Translations under genes and position numbers: made by a program
DNA from: DAISJI01 sp964559835
GTDB lineage: Bacteria > Acidobacteriota > Terriglobia > Terriglobales > Acidobacteriaceae
Length of the DNA: 55,694 nt
Assembly: GCA_964559835.1 (NCBI GenBank)
Contig: CAZLJE010000032.1
Location: 1-55,694, forward strand
Reading direction: 5' to 3'
The notes under the pieces: generated by a model
What the model was told of the DNA's origin: nothing
The model's database searches: none
The model's input: only the letters and a program-made list of their open reading frames with translations
Part shown: piece by piece, positions 16,608 through 25,032 of the stretch
Numbering within the stretch: the stretch's first letter is position 1
Layout of the letters: every line of letters starts with the position of its first letter

Positions 16608-17510
16608 ATGAAGCAGATCTACGGATGCGGGACCGCCTTGGTCACGCCGTTTCAGGCCGACGGTTCGCTGGACGAGACGGCCCTGCGCCGGTTCGTCGAG
16701 TGGCAGATCGACAATGGGATCGATTTCCTGGTGCCCTGCGGCACCACCGGCGAAACACCCACGCTCTCGCACGACGAGTGGCGTAAGGTCATCGAGATCA
16801 CCACCGAGGTCGCGAAGGGCCGCGTGCCCATCGTTGCGGGCGCTACTTCGAATTCGACCGCGGAAGCCGTTGCGAAGGCGAAGGAGGTAGCGTCGATCGA
16901 GGGTGTGGACGCGATCCTGACCGCCTCGCCTTATTACAACAAACCGACGCAGGAAGGCCAGTACCAGCATTTCAAAGCCATCGCCGAAGCCGTGGACAAG
17001 CCGCTGATTCTGTACAACGTGCCCGGGCGGACGGCGGCGAACATCGAGCCTGCAACGTTGGGCCGCCTGGCGAAGATCGCGAATATCGTCGGCGTTAAGG
17101 AAGCGAGCGGCAACATCGGCCAGATCGCGGAGGTGTTCAACCACGTACCTGAGTCGTTCCTGGTGTTCTCCGGCGACGATTCGATCACCCTGCCCGTCAT
17201 TGCGCTGGGTGGAGTGGGGATCGTCTCCGTGGCATCGAACGTGATCCCGCGCAAGATGTCGGAGATGACGCGCGCCGCGCTCTCGAACGACTGGAAAAAA
17301 GCCCGCACCATGCTGCGTAAGTATCTGCCGCTGATGCAGGCAAACTTTATCGAGTCGAACCCGATGCCGGTAAAAGCGGTGCTGGCGATCATGGGCATGA
17401 TCGGCGAGAACTACCGCCTGCCGATGGTGCGGGTGAAGCCGGAAACGCGCGCGAAGCTGGAGAAATTGGTCGAGGAACTAGACTTGGCGAAGACGGCGGT
17501 GGTGGCGTAA
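16608..17510 (+). CDS. dapA: 4-hydroxy-tetrahydrodipicolinate synthase
   Basis: The ATG at 16608 follows GTGAGGAAAGA and gives 300 residues beginning MKQIYGCGTALVTPFQADG. GTTGETPTLSHDE is the classical DapA signature. Tyr136 in ILYNVPGRT and Lys164 in GVKEASGN are the catalytic tyrosine and the Schiff-base lysine. Later, FSGDDSITLPVIALGG and the C-terminal lobe are complete. It condenses pyruvate with aspartate semialdehyde, committing carbon to DAP and lysine. It is the last gene of the first lysine run. Confidence 0.97.
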   Translation: MKQIYGCGTALVTPFQADGSLDETALRRFVEWQIDNGIDFLVPCGTTGETPTLSHDEWRKVIEITTEVAKGRVPIVAGATSNSTAEAVAKAKEVASIEGVDAILTASPYYNKPTQEGQYQHFKAIAEAVDKPLILYNVPGRTAANIEPATLGRLAKIANIVGVKEASGNIGQIAEVFNHVPESFLVFSGDDSITLPVIALGGVGIVSVASNVIPRKMSEMTRAALSNDWKKARTMLRKYLPLMQANFIESNPMPVKAVLAIMGMIGENYRLPMVRVKPETRAKLEKLVEELDLAKTAVVA

Positions 17511-17529
17511 GTCGTATTCACACGGTGTG

Positions 17530-17724
17530 ATGAAACACAAAGATATCAAGCACGACGTTAGGTCGAATGGCCAGGTCGCCAGTCCGGCAAAACTGCAACA
17601 ATCCGTCCAAATCGCTATCTGTCGCAAACGTGACGAGGACGTCGACCGCCTATGCGGGATTTTGGCGGGGTTGGGAATGCCGGAAGATATTGAAGAAGAA
17701 CCGGATCGAGAGCTCTCGACTTAG
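17530..17724 (+). CDS. Possible small hypothetical protein, 64 aa
   Basis: The frame runs from an ATG 19 bp after the dapA stop (a GTG is directly upstream) to TAG. It encodes a charged soluble peptide starting MKHKDIKHDVRSNGQ and ending EEEPDRELST, with a helical core DEDVDRLCGILAGLGM. The start region is a perfect palindrome TCACACGGTGTGA and no good ribosome site is visible. There is no family match. It may be a chance frame. Confidence 0.25.
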   Translation: MKHKDIKHDVRSNGQVASPAKLQQSVQIAICRKRDEDVDRLCGILAGLGMPEDIEEEPDRELST

Positions 17725-17747
17725 CGCCTTTCAGTAACGCCTGTGGT

Positions 17748-18818
17748 TTACGCGACCGCGCTGTCTCTCGCGCTTGCTTCCGCGATAACGCGCGCATACA
17801 TCCGCTCATACTCATCCGCCATGCGATTCGCGGAGAAATTCCGATTGACGTGCGCCCGGCACGCGTTCGGATCGATGCCGCCGACACGCGATAGCGCACT
17901 GACCATCTCATCCACCGTGTCCACCACAAATCCGGTCACACCGTTCGCGACGACCTCCGGCAGGGCGCCGCGCCGGAACGCCACCACGGGCGTACCGCAG
18001 GCCATCGCCTCCATTGCAACCAGTGAACTGGTTTCCTCCACCGACGATGTCACCAGCAACGCTCGCGCGCGCGACAGCAGCTTCACTTTTTCTGGGAACG
18101 AAGGTGTCTCGACGCGCCGTATGCGCTCTCCGTCCAGGCGCGGCCAGATCTCACGCTCGTAGTAATTCTGGTGATACGAGAACCGATACACTCCGCCCGC
18201 GATCACCAGCGGAATCCGGGCGCGGTGCGCTATCTCGATCGCGTCGTGTGTGCCTTTTTCTTCGCAGATGCGGCCGATCCAGAGCAGATACTCGGCACGC
18301 CCCGCCGAAGGCGCCGGAAAATCCTGCACACGGATCCCGTTGTGAATGACACCCAGCATGTGTGGCGTGTCGACATGGTTTCTCCATTGCGATTGCGACA
18401 CGCAGTTGAAATACACGTTCACCGACACGGCATCGAAGGCCCGTCTCCAGTAGAACGATTTAGGCAGGTGCAGGGTCGCGAGGACCGGTTCTTGGACCTC
18501 CCTTGCGCGCTGCCACAAACTGCCGCTTTCGTCGTGAATGAGATCGTATCCTTCCCCGGTCCGGCGGGCGCGCGCGATCTCGGCCACCACTGCGTCTTCG
18601 TGCTCCGTCTTCCGGCGTTCGAAGCCGTCGAGTTCAGCGGGAGCGGCGCCGGTCGCAACCAGGCTGCCGGCAACCTGCGATCCGGCGCATGCAGCGACCG
18701 TGGTCGCGTGGCCGCGTGCCGCCATCTCTCGTTCCAGGGTCCACAGTGCTTGCTCCGCGCCTCCCGGAACGGACGGCGTGACCGGCAACATCGGATATGC
18801 CACATACAGGATGCGCAT
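17748..18818 (-). CDS. Family 4 glycosyltransferase
   Basis: The ATG at 18818 gives 356 residues starting MRILYVAYPMLPVTP, then VPGGAEQALWTLEREMAARGH, the N-terminal donor/acceptor loop of GT-B enzymes. The C-terminal Rossmann half has LLWIGRICEEKGTHDAIE, a GT4 motif, and SSVEETSSLVAMEAMACGTPVVAFRRGALPE in sequence, in which the EAMACGTPV block binds the nucleotide sugar. It is probably cytosolic and transfers a sugar to a small molecule or glycolipid. The PIG-L deacetylase gene lies two bases upstream in the same operon. The N-terminus does not resemble BshA, so bacillithiol synthesis is not supported. Confidence 0.88.
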   Translation of the reverse strand: MRILYVAYPMLPVTPSVPGGAEQALWTLEREMAARGHATTVAACAGSQVAGSLVATGAAPAELDGFERRKTEHEDAVVAEIARARRTGEGYDLIHDESGSLWQRAREVQEPVLATLHLPKSFYWRRAFDAVSVNVYFNCVSQSQWRNHVDTPHMLGVIHNGIRVQDFPAPSAGRAEYLLWIGRICEEKGTHDAIEIAHRARIPLVIAGGVYRFSYHQNYYEREIWPRLDGERIRRVETPSFPEKVKLLSRARALLVTSSVEETSSLVAMEAMACGTPVVAFRRGALPEVVANGVTGFVVDTVDEMVSALSRVGGIDPNACRAHVNRNFSANRMADEYERMYARVIAEASARDSAVA

Positions 18819-18820
18819 GG

Positions 18821-19639
18821 CTAGGCGAAGCCCCTGATCCCGGAACCCGGGTCCTTCATGTCCAGTTCGTGTTGCTTTTTCAGGCAGCACTGGAACCCCT
18901 GCACCACCTGTGTGCCGCTCATTGTCCAGCCCCACGCCTCGTAATTGAGAACGCCGGGATGCGGCGGGAGCGAGAAATCGTACGCAGCCTGCGGACGGAA
19001 ACGTTCGATAGCCGGATTGAACAGCTCGAGCGTCTGTCTCTGTGACGCGTACTCGGCAACCATCTTGCGCTTACGCCCGACCTCCTCCGTGGTGGCATCG
19101 AACAGCACCTCATCGCCCTCAGGTGTCATGAAGCATTGCTTTTCGACCGTGCCATCAGGTTTGCGGTGGTAGAGCGGCGCCTCCCATGCCGGCAGCACGT
19201 ACTCTCGCGATATCCACCACGTCAGGAACGCGCAGGTGTCGTGGTCCGGATGGCCGCCTTCATAGGCGGTCGTTAGCAGCGCCTCGGTGCCCAACAGGGG
19301 AACGAGATCGCTGATGCGGTCGAGCGCGGACCGGACATTCAAGAACAAGTCTTGATCCACGAACTGCTGATCCGGATTCGGTTCGGGTGGAAGGAATTCG
19401 ACCCGCTCGATCCCAACCTGCGCGAGAGCACGCCTGGCTTCTTCGCGCCGCAGCGTTGCGTACGCCTCGCGCGAACCATACTTTTCCCAGAAATAGGGGT
19501 GGCGGGGAGCGCCGTCGGTGCAGATCAGTACCGACGGTTCGCGCATGCGCTGGAGCAGTCCGCCGCACGCGATCGCTTCATCGTCGGGATGGGCGACGAT
19601 GACGAGTGTCCTTCCCAGAAGTGGCGCGAGCTCTTCCAT
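18821..19639 (-). CDS. PIG-L/LmbE-family deacetylase
   Basis: The 272-residue product begins MEELAPLLGRTLVIVAHPDDEAIACGG-like sequence. AHPDDE at residues 16-21 is the zinc-binding and catalytic motif, and GGHPDHDTCA near residue 128 supplies further ligands. Family members remove acetyl groups from N-acetylglucosaminyl or related compounds. The coupling to the GT4 gene (two-base gap) suggests that the two enzymes build and deacetylate one sugar conjugate. The product is unknown. The pair is divergent from dapD. Confidence 0.88.
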   Translation of the reverse strand: MEELAPLLGRTLVIVAHPDDEAIACGGLLQRMREPSVLICTDGAPRHPYFWEKYGSREAYATLRREEARRALAQVGIERVEFLPPEPNPDQQFVDQDLFLNVRSALDRISDLVPLLGTEALLTTAYEGGHPDHDTCAFLTWWISREYVLPAWEAPLYHRKPDGTVEKQCFMTPEGDEVLFDATTEEVGRKRKMVAEYASQRQTLELFNPAIERFRPQAAYDFSLPPHPGVLNYEAWGWTMSGTQVVQGFQCCLKKQHELDMKDPGSGIRGFA

Positions 19640-19709
19640 GTCTCACATTCAGATGCGAAAAAAGGCAGGCACGTCGGACAAACTGCGCCCGGCTGTATAC
19701 TCCCACCCG

Positions 19710-20543
19710 ATGCACACGCTCCAAAATGAGATAGAGCACTGGTATGCCGCGGCGGTCGATGCGGAAACGTCCAAGGCGGCGCGAACCGCATTCGAAGCCC
19801 TCCGCGAAGGCCTGACCCTGGGCAGTATCCGGGCCGCCGAGAAGCATGACGGGCAATGGCACGTGAACGTCTGGGTGAAACAGGGCATCCTGCTTGGATT
19901 TCGTCTCGGCATGCTCGTGGACATGAGCGGCCCCGGGCCGCTGTCGTTCGTCGACAAAGACACCTTCCCGTTGCGCCGCTTTGCCCCTGCCGACCGCGTA
20001 CGCGTCGTTCCGGGTGGGTCGTCGGCGCGCAGTGGCGCCTACGTCGCACCGGGTGTGATCTGTATGCCGCCGATGTACATCAATACCGGCGCCTACATCG
20101 ACGAAGGCACGCTGGTGGACTCGCACGCGCTCGTCGGCTCGTGCGCGCAGATCGGTAAACGCGTCCACCTCAGTGCCGCGGCGCAGATCGGCGGCGTGCT
20201 CGAACCCGTGAACGCCGCGCCGGTCATTATCGAAGACGATGTCCTGGTCGGCGGCAATTGCGGGGTGTATGAAGGCACGCGCGTCGGCCGGGGTGCAGTG
20301 CTGGGCGCGGGCACGATCCTGACTCGCTCCACGCCGCTGTTCGATGTGGTGCGCGGAGCGGTGTATCGCGCCTCCGCCGATTCCCCGCTGATCGTCCCTG
20401 AGAACGCAGTCGTCGTGCCGGGTTCGCGAAAGCTGGAACGCGCGCGCGCCGAGTGGGGACTCTCGGTGTATGCGCCCGTCATCATCAAGTACCGCGACGA
20501 AAAGACCGACGCCAGCGCCGCACTGGAAGAGCTACTGCGATGA
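19710..20543 (+). CDS. dapD: 2,3,4,5-tetrahydropyridine-2,6-dicarboxylate N-succinyltransferase
   Basis: From the ATG at 19710 the protein is 277 residues. An N-terminal helical domain (MHTLQNEIEHWYAAAV) precedes a left-handed beta-helix of hexapeptide repeats seen in GAYVAPGVICMPPMYINTGAYIDE (given here in overlapping parts), LVGSCAQIGKRVHLS, IIEDDVLVGGNC and GAVLGAGTILT. The length and order match DapD. It succinylates tetrahydrodipicolinate, so this organism probably uses the succinylase branch of DAP synthesis; dapC and dapE are not in the window. The stop overlaps the GxxExxY remnant by four bases. Confidence 0.95.
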   Translation: MHTLQNEIEHWYAAAVDAETSKAARTAFEALREGLTLGSIRAAEKHDGQWHVNVWVKQGILLGFRLGMLVDMSGPGPLSFVDKDTFPLRRFAPADRVRVVPGGSSARSGAYVAPGVICMPPMYINTGAYIDEGTLVDSHALVGSCAQIGKRVHLSAAAQIGGVLEPVNAAPVIIEDDVLVGGNCGVYEGTRVGRGAVLGAGTILTRSTPLFDVVRGAVYRASADSPLIVPENAVVVPGSRKLERARAEWGLSVYAPVIIKYRDEKTDASAALEELLR

Positions 20544-20755
20544 GCTTTCTAGAAGAACAACACAGAGCCACAGAGACACAGAGACACTACACGGGACTAT
20601 TCGCTGACCTGACTGGCCGTATCATAGGCGCGGCAATCGAAGTGCATCGAAATCTCGGTCCCGGACTGTTGGAATCAGGGAAGAAAGTGGGACTGCTGAT
20701 AAACTTCGGAGCACCTGTTCTAACACGAGGAGGCATTATCCGACGCGTGCTTTAG
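20540..20755 (+). pseudogene. GxxExxY-family protein, internally deleted remnant
   Basis: The 71-residue frame begins MSFLEEQHRATETQRHYTG, then DLTGRIIGAAIEVHRNLGPGLLES, which is the conserved start of GxxExxY (PDDEXK_3-like) proteins, normally about 125-140 residues. After LLES it jumps to KKVGLLINFGAP, which belongs near the family C-terminus. The central part, including the GxxExxY segment and the presumed nuclease core, is missing in frame. Its ATG overlaps the dapD stop. The N-terminal residues ATETQRH are encoded by a period-8 repeat that recurs inverted after the stop. It is probably non-functional. Confidence 0.7.
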
Positions 20756-20780
20756 ATGTCTCTGTGTCTCTGTGTTGTTT
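20557..20780. repeat. Inverted period-8 repeats flanking the GxxExxY remnant
   Basis: The left copy (20557-20588) contains CACAGAGC, CACAGAGA and CACAGAGA. The right copy (20757-20780) contains TGTCTCTGTGTCTCTGTG, the complement. Together they bracket the remnant. Similar repeats next to GxxExxY genes are, from memory, common in environmental genomes. Confidence 0.7.
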
Positions 20781-20792
20781 TTGTCGATCCCA

Positions 20793-22217
20793 ATGAAGCG
20801 CAATTCAATCATTTCGGCCCTCATTCTGTATCTCATCGCCGCCGTGCTTTACGTGTCTGCGCGGTACGTCGGCGCAAGCATTCCACATGGCATTCCGGAA
20901 ACCGTCCGCTGGCTCGCGCTCCTTGCACTTTGTAGTTATGCCTGGACCAAACGCTCCCTGACTGCGTGGATCTTGGTCGGCATGGTTGTCGGGGCAGAGA
21001 TCGGGCACGACTTCCCTCACTTCGCCGTCGGCCTGCGCGTCCTCAGCCAGATCTTCCTGCAGATGATCAAGGTGGTCATCGCGCCGCTGCTCTTCGCGAC
21101 GCTCGTGAGCGGCATCGCCGGACATGCCGACCTGAAGAAGGTCGGGCGCATGGGAATCAAGGCGATCGTCTATTTCGAACTGGTGACCACGCTCGCACTC
21201 CTCATCGGCCTGTTAGCGATCAATATCAGCCGCGCCGGAGTTGGCGTCCAGCTTCCCGCCGCGGCCGCCGCTGAGAAGTTACCCACCGTGAAGCCGAGCG
21301 CGTCCGAGATCATCCTCCATGCGTTTCCGGAGAACATCGCGAAATCCGTCGCCGAAAACCAGGTGCTCCAGATCGTGGTGTTCTCCATCATCTTCGGCAT
21401 TGCTCTTGCGATGGTGCGCGAGGAGAAGCGCCGGCCCATGCTGGTATTCGCCGAGAGTCTCGCCGAGGTGATGTTCAAGTTCACCAACATCGTCATGCTG
21501 CTGGCGCCGCTCGGTATTGCCGGGGCAATCGCCTATACGGTCGCCAACACCGGGTTCGGCGCGGTGCTGAACCTCATCAAGCTGATCGCAACCTTATACG
21601 TGGCGATGGGTCTCTTCCTCTTCGGTGTCCTGCTGCCGGTAGCCTGGATTTTCAAAGTACCGGTGCGCCGCTTTATCCGCGCCGTGGCCGAGCCCGCTAC
21701 CATCGCCTTCAGCACGACCAGCTCCGAAGCGGCCCTGCCACGCGCCATGGAGTCGATGGAAGCGCTTGGCGTTCCCCGACAGATCGTCGCCTTCGTCATC
21801 CCTACCGGCTACAGCTTCAACATGGACGGCGGGACACTGTATCTGTCACTTGCTGCCGTGTTCGTTGCCCAGGCGGCGGGCATTCATCTCAGTGTCGGCC
21901 AGCAGATCATGATGATGCTTACGCTCATGCTGACCAGCAAAGGCATCGCCGGCGTGTCGCGCGGTTCGCTCGTCGTGTTAATGGGGACGGCAACGCAGCT
22001 TGGCCTGCCGATGGAACCGATGTTCCTGCTGTTGGGCGTCGACCAACTCATGGACATGGTGCGCACCGCGGTGAACGTGATCGGCAACTGCCTGGCCAGT
22101 GTCATCATCGCCCGATGGGAAGGCGAATTCGGAGAGCACACGACGAGCGAGGCGGCGGAAGAGGCGCTGGCTGATGGAAGCATAGGTTTGGTGGTAAGTG
22201 GTAGGTCCGACAAATAG
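20793..22217 (+). CDS. Dicarboxylate/amino acid:cation symporter (DAACS family)
   Basis: The ATG at 20793 (MKRNSIISALILYLIAAV) is preferred over one seven codons earlier. It gives 474 residues with eight or so spans and two re-entrant hairpins. The family landmarks are FSTTSSEAALPRAME (serine-rich hairpin HP1), TGYSFNMDGGTLYLSLA (the NMDG cation/substrate site) and GVDQLMDMVRTAVNVIGN (the D..MD..RT..NV.G motif). It probably takes up C4-dicarboxylates or glutamate/aspartate with protons or sodium. The last residues LVVSGRSDK are written by a heptamer array, so the C-terminal tail may have been remodelled by that element. Confidence 0.92.
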   Translation: MKRNSIISALILYLIAAVLYVSARYVGASIPHGIPETVRWLALLALCSYAWTKRSLTAWILVGMVVGAEIGHDFPHFAVGLRVLSQIFLQMIKVVIAPLLFATLVSGIAGHADLKKVGRMGIKAIVYFELVTTLALLIGLLAINISRAGVGVQLPAAAAAEKLPTVKPSASEIILHAFPENIAKSVAENQVLQIVVFSIIFGIALAMVREEKRRPMLVFAESLAEVMFKFTNIVMLLAPLGIAGAIAYTVANTGFGAVLNLIKLIATLYVAMGLFLFGVLLPVAWIFKVPVRRFIRAVAEPATIAFSTTSSEAALPRAMESMEALGVPRQIVAFVIPTGYSFNMDGGTLYLSLAAVFVAQAAGIHLSVGQQIMMMLTLMLTSKGIAGVSRGSLVVLMGTATQLGLPMEPMFLLLGVDQLMDMVRTAVNVIGNCLASVIIARWEGEFGEHTTSEAAEEALADGSIGLVVSGRSDK

Positions 22218-22249
22218 GTTCGGCTCTCCGACCTACGACCTACGCTGCT
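22191..22249. repeat. Period-7 hairpin element 9, overlapping two gene ends
   Basis: GTGGTAA, GTGGTAG and GTCCGAC form the left arm inside the last codons of the symporter gene. CGACCTA twice and CGCTGCT form the right arm inside the last codons of the udgX gene. The arms are complementary, so the hairpin covers a convergent gene junction. Confidence 0.7.
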
Positions 22250-22896
22250 CTCGGCCGCGTGGCCCGATGGATGACGCTCGCCACGCGGTTCATATCTTCG
22301 ACAAACAACCGCATCGCCTCGTGCCGCGCATCTTCGTCGGGCGCGCGCAATATGGACGACGGGTGCACCGTCGCCATCACGTACGGCGCCAACTTCGACG
22401 GAATCAATTCGCCGCGGTGCTGCGTCACCTTGAAGTCCTTGCCGAGAATAGCCTGCGCCGCCGTCGCACCGAGCAGCACGATCACCTGCGGCTTGGTGAC
22501 CTCGATCTCCGCGTTCAACCACGGACGGCAAGCCGCGATCTCCATCTGATTCGGCTTTTTGTGGATGCGGCGCTTCCCGCGGGGTTCCCATTTGAAGTGT
22601 TTGACGGCATTCGTGACATACACCTCGTTGCGATCGATTCCCGCGGCAACGAGCGCCTTATCCAGGACCGCGCCGGCTGGACCAACGAACGGCTTGCCCG
22701 CCAGATCTTCTTTATCTCCGGGCTGTTCGCCGACAAACATTACCTTGGCATGCGGTGAACCTTCCCCGAAAACCGTTTGCGTGCCGGTCTTCCAAAGATC
22801 GCACGCCTTGCACCCGGCGGCGGCCTCGCGAAGCTTGGGCAGAGTAGGACGATCCGGGACCAGAGGATCTGCGGTGATGAGAGTTTTCCGCGACAT
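22240..22896 (-). CDS. udgX: Uracil-DNA glycosylase of the UdgX type
   Basis: The 218-residue protein has the Fe-S uracil glycosylase fold. Cys29 and Cys32 in AGCKACDLW and Cys123 in ACRPW are cluster ligands. Motif 1 is GEQPGDKEDLAGKPFVGPAG at residues 56-75, the UdgX form (GEQPG instead of GEAPG). The diagnostic extra loop KRRIH occurs at residues 108-112. In Mycobacterium UdgX the histidine of this loop forms a covalent bond to the abasic sugar after uracil removal. HPSSILRA is the motif 2 histidine segment. The protein should therefore cross-link irreversibly to uracil-containing DNA. Confidence 0.92.
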   Translation of the reverse strand: MSRKTLITADPLVPDRPTLPKLREAAAGCKACDLWKTGTQTVFGEGSPHAKVMFVGEQPGDKEDLAGKPFVGPAGAVLDKALVAAGIDRNEVYVTNAVKHFKWEPRGKRRIHKKPNQMEIAACRPWLNAEIEVTKPQVIVLLGATAAQAILGKDFKVTQHRGELIPSKLAPYVMATVHPSSILRAPDEDARHEAMRLFVEDMNRVASVIHRATRPRAA

Positions 22897-22903
22897 GTAA
22901 GAA

Positions 22904-22938
22904 CAGTTGCTAGTTGCCAGTTGTTAGTTGCCAGCTCA
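22904..22938. repeat. Period-7 array 10
   Basis: CAGTTGC, TAGTTGC, CAGTTGT, TAGTTGC and CAGCTCA follow in strict 7-base register in the short gap between sulP (stop at 22936) and the udgX start at 22896. No separate complementary arm is seen. Confidence 0.65.
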
Positions 22939-24687
22939 GAGCTCTACTGCGGCGACTGACGCGCCGCCGGCGCGTTTCCCCTGCTCTCCTGAGCGGCGGC
23001 CCCACTTGCCCGGCGAGGGAGCGGTCGGCTCAATCTCAGCGAAGATCGCGCGCGCCCGGTCCAGCGCCTCATTGATGTTCGAGCAGAGATTCTTCTCGCC
23101 TACATGTTGGACAAAGTTCGCACGCTCCATGAATTGCCGGGGCTGCTCGGGCGCGCCGCACATGAGCATCGCCCGGCCTGAGCTTTGCACCTGGGCGGCG
23201 AACTGCTCCAGCGCCTGGACACCGGTCGCATCGATGGCGGTCATGTTGCGCAGGCGCAGGATGACGATGGGCGGCAGCTCATCGAGCCGCGCCGCAATGT
23301 GGTCGAGTTTCTCGGTCATCCCGAACAGGAACGGTCCGTGAATGCGGAACACCGCGACGTAGGCGGGAATCTTTTTGTCCTGGAGAATGTGGAGGCGCCC
23401 ATCCTCGATGTACTCCGGCGTGACCCGCGCCACCTTCGTCGTTGCCGTCACTTTCGCGATGAACACCAGGCCGGCCATGATCATGCCGGCCTCGACCGCG
23501 ATCGTCAGGTCGGCGAATACGGTCAGCCCAAAGGTCAGGAGCCAGGTCCCAATCTCGAGTTTCGATAGCCGCAATAGTTCGGGGATCTCGCCCCAATCAC
23601 CCATGTTGTAGCTGACCACGAACAGGATGCCGGCGAGCACGGCCATCGGCACGAACCGCGCCAGAGGCGAGGCGACCAGCAAAATCACAAGCAAAGTAGC
23701 CGCGTGGACCATGCCCGCGACCGGCGTCTGGGCGCCACACCGGATGTTCGTTGCCGTGCGCGCGATCGCCCCGGTGGCCGGTAAACCCCCGAACATGGGC
23801 GAGAACACGTTCGCAATCCCCTGTCCAACGAGTTCGACGTTCGGGTTGTGCTTCTCGCCGCTCATGCGGTCGGAGACGACGGCGGACATCAGCGACTCGA
23901 TCGCCCCAAGCATCGCCACCGTGATCGCCGGATGGATGACAGGACGGATCAGGTCCCAACGGAATTGCGGGATGGCGAGTTTCGGCAGACCCGAAGGGAT
24001 ACCGCCGAAACGCAAGCCGACGGTGTCGACCGGCAACTTGGCAACGAAAGCGATGACAGTACCAACCAGGAGCGCGACGATATAGCCGGGAATACGCTTG
24101 AACGTGCGCGTGCAGATAACGATGATTGCTACGGTCAGCACAGCCAGCGCGGCACTCTGCCACGATAGAGACGCGAAATTCTTCCCCACCGCCTCGAGGC
24201 GTCCGAGGAAATCTCCCGGCATCTTTTCGATCTTCAGGCCGAAGAAGTCCTTGAGTTGCGTGCTGGCGATGGTCACGGCGATGCCGTTCGTGAAGCCGAC
24301 GACGACCGGCCGCGGAATGTACCGGACGGCGGTCCCTAAGCCGGTGATGCCGAGTCCGATCAGAAGCACTCCCGCGACCAGTGTGCACATGTACAGCCCG
24401 TCGATGCCATAGCGCGCAACGATGCCGTAGACGACTACAACGAACGCACCGGTGGGGCCGCCGATCTGAGTCGTCGATCCGCCCAATGCCGAGATGAGAA
24501 ACCCGGCTACGACCGCGCAATAGAGCCCCGCTTGTGGCGGGACGCCCGAGGCGATGGCAAATGCCATGGCGAGCGGCAAGGCGACGAGACCGACAGTAAT
24601 GCCGGCGGTGGCGTCTGCCAGGAACTTGTGCCGGTCATAGTCCTTGAGTGCGAGGACGGATTTCGGCAGCCATTCGGACGCGATCAT
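22936..24687 (-). CDS. SulP family inorganic anion transporter with STAS domain
   Basis: The 583-residue protein has about 10-12 spans. It begins MIASEWLPKSVLALKDYDRH, then DATAGITVGLVALPLAMAFA, the SulP signature. QIGGPTGAFVVVVYG and ALLGAIESL-like helices (AMLGAIESLMSAVVSD) follow. A C-terminal STAS domain covers about residues 440-555, with VVILRLRNMTAIDATGVQALE. SulP proteins move sulfate, bicarbonate or other anions. The start overlaps the arsR-like stop by four bases (ATGA), so the regulator and transporter form one operon. Confidence 0.92.
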   Translation of the reverse strand: MIASEWLPKSVLALKDYDRHKFLADATAGITVGLVALPLAMAFAIASGVPPQAGLYCAVVAGFLISALGGSTTQIGGPTGAFVVVVYGIVARYGIDGLYMCTLVAGVLLIGLGITGLGTAVRYIPRPVVVGFTNGIAVTIASTQLKDFFGLKIEKMPGDFLGRLEAVGKNFASLSWQSAALAVLTVAIIVICTRTFKRIPGYIVALLVGTVIAFVAKLPVDTVGLRFGGIPSGLPKLAIPQFRWDLIRPVIHPAITVAMLGAIESLMSAVVSDRMSGEKHNPNVELVGQGIANVFSPMFGGLPATGAIARTATNIRCGAQTPVAGMVHAATLLVILLVASPLARFVPMAVLAGILFVVSYNMGDWGEIPELLRLSKLEIGTWLLTFGLTVFADLTIAVEAGMIMAGLVFIAKVTATTKVARVTPEYIEDGRLHILQDKKIPAYVAVFRIHGPFLFGMTEKLDHIAARLDELPPIVILRLRNMTAIDATGVQALEQFAAQVQSSGRAMLMCGAPEQPRQFMERANFVQHVGEKNLCSNINEALDRARAIFAEIEPTAPSPGKWGRRSGEQGKRAGGASVAAVEL

Positions 24688-25025
24688 CGGCGTCCCCGTC
24701 CTGCCGGCGCATTGATCTCCAACAACATTCCCTTCAGCGAAATGAGCTGGTTATTGAAGATCTGGCGTGCCACGTCGAGCAGCTTGAAAACCGTGGGGTC
24801 GTTGACGGAATAAAAGACGTTCAACCCTTCCTTGCGCCCGCTGACGATGTCGCGGGATCGCAACACGGCCAGCTGTTGCGACAAGGTGCTCTGCTCGACA
24901 CCGAGCGCGGCACAGAGCTCGTTGACGCTGCGCTCCCCGGGGCGAAGGCTGTCCAGAATGGCGATGCGTATAGGATGGGCGAGGGCTTTGAAGAACTCGG
25001 CCTTGAACCGTCCGACTTCAGGCAT
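24684..25025 (-). CDS. ArsR-family transcriptional regulator
   Basis: Started at the ATG at 25025, the product is 113 residues with a winged helix-turn-helix. FKALAHPIRIAILDSLRPGE opens it, the helix-turn-helix is NELCAALGVEQSTLSQQLAVL, and the wing is GLNVFYSVND. Only one cysteine (in the CAALG helix) is present, so the paired thiols used by sulfide sensors such as BigR/SqrR are absent. A 12-bp palindrome lies just upstream of the start and probably serves for autoregulation. Genes for SulP transporters are sometimes controlled this way; the signal here is unknown. Confidence 0.88.
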   Translation of the reverse strand: MPEVGRFKAEFFKALAHPIRIAILDSLRPGERSVNELCAALGVEQSTLSQQLAVLRSRDIVSGRKEGLNVFYSVNDPTVFKLLDVARQIFNNQLISLKGMLLEINAPAGRGRR

Positions 25026-25032
25026 ACAGACT

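Noticed and set aside
17748..19639. Bacillithiol synthesis pair (bshA/bshB)
   Set aside because: The deacetylase and GT4 pairing is suggestive, but the glycosyltransferase N-terminus and signature do not look like BshA, and no bshC is seen.
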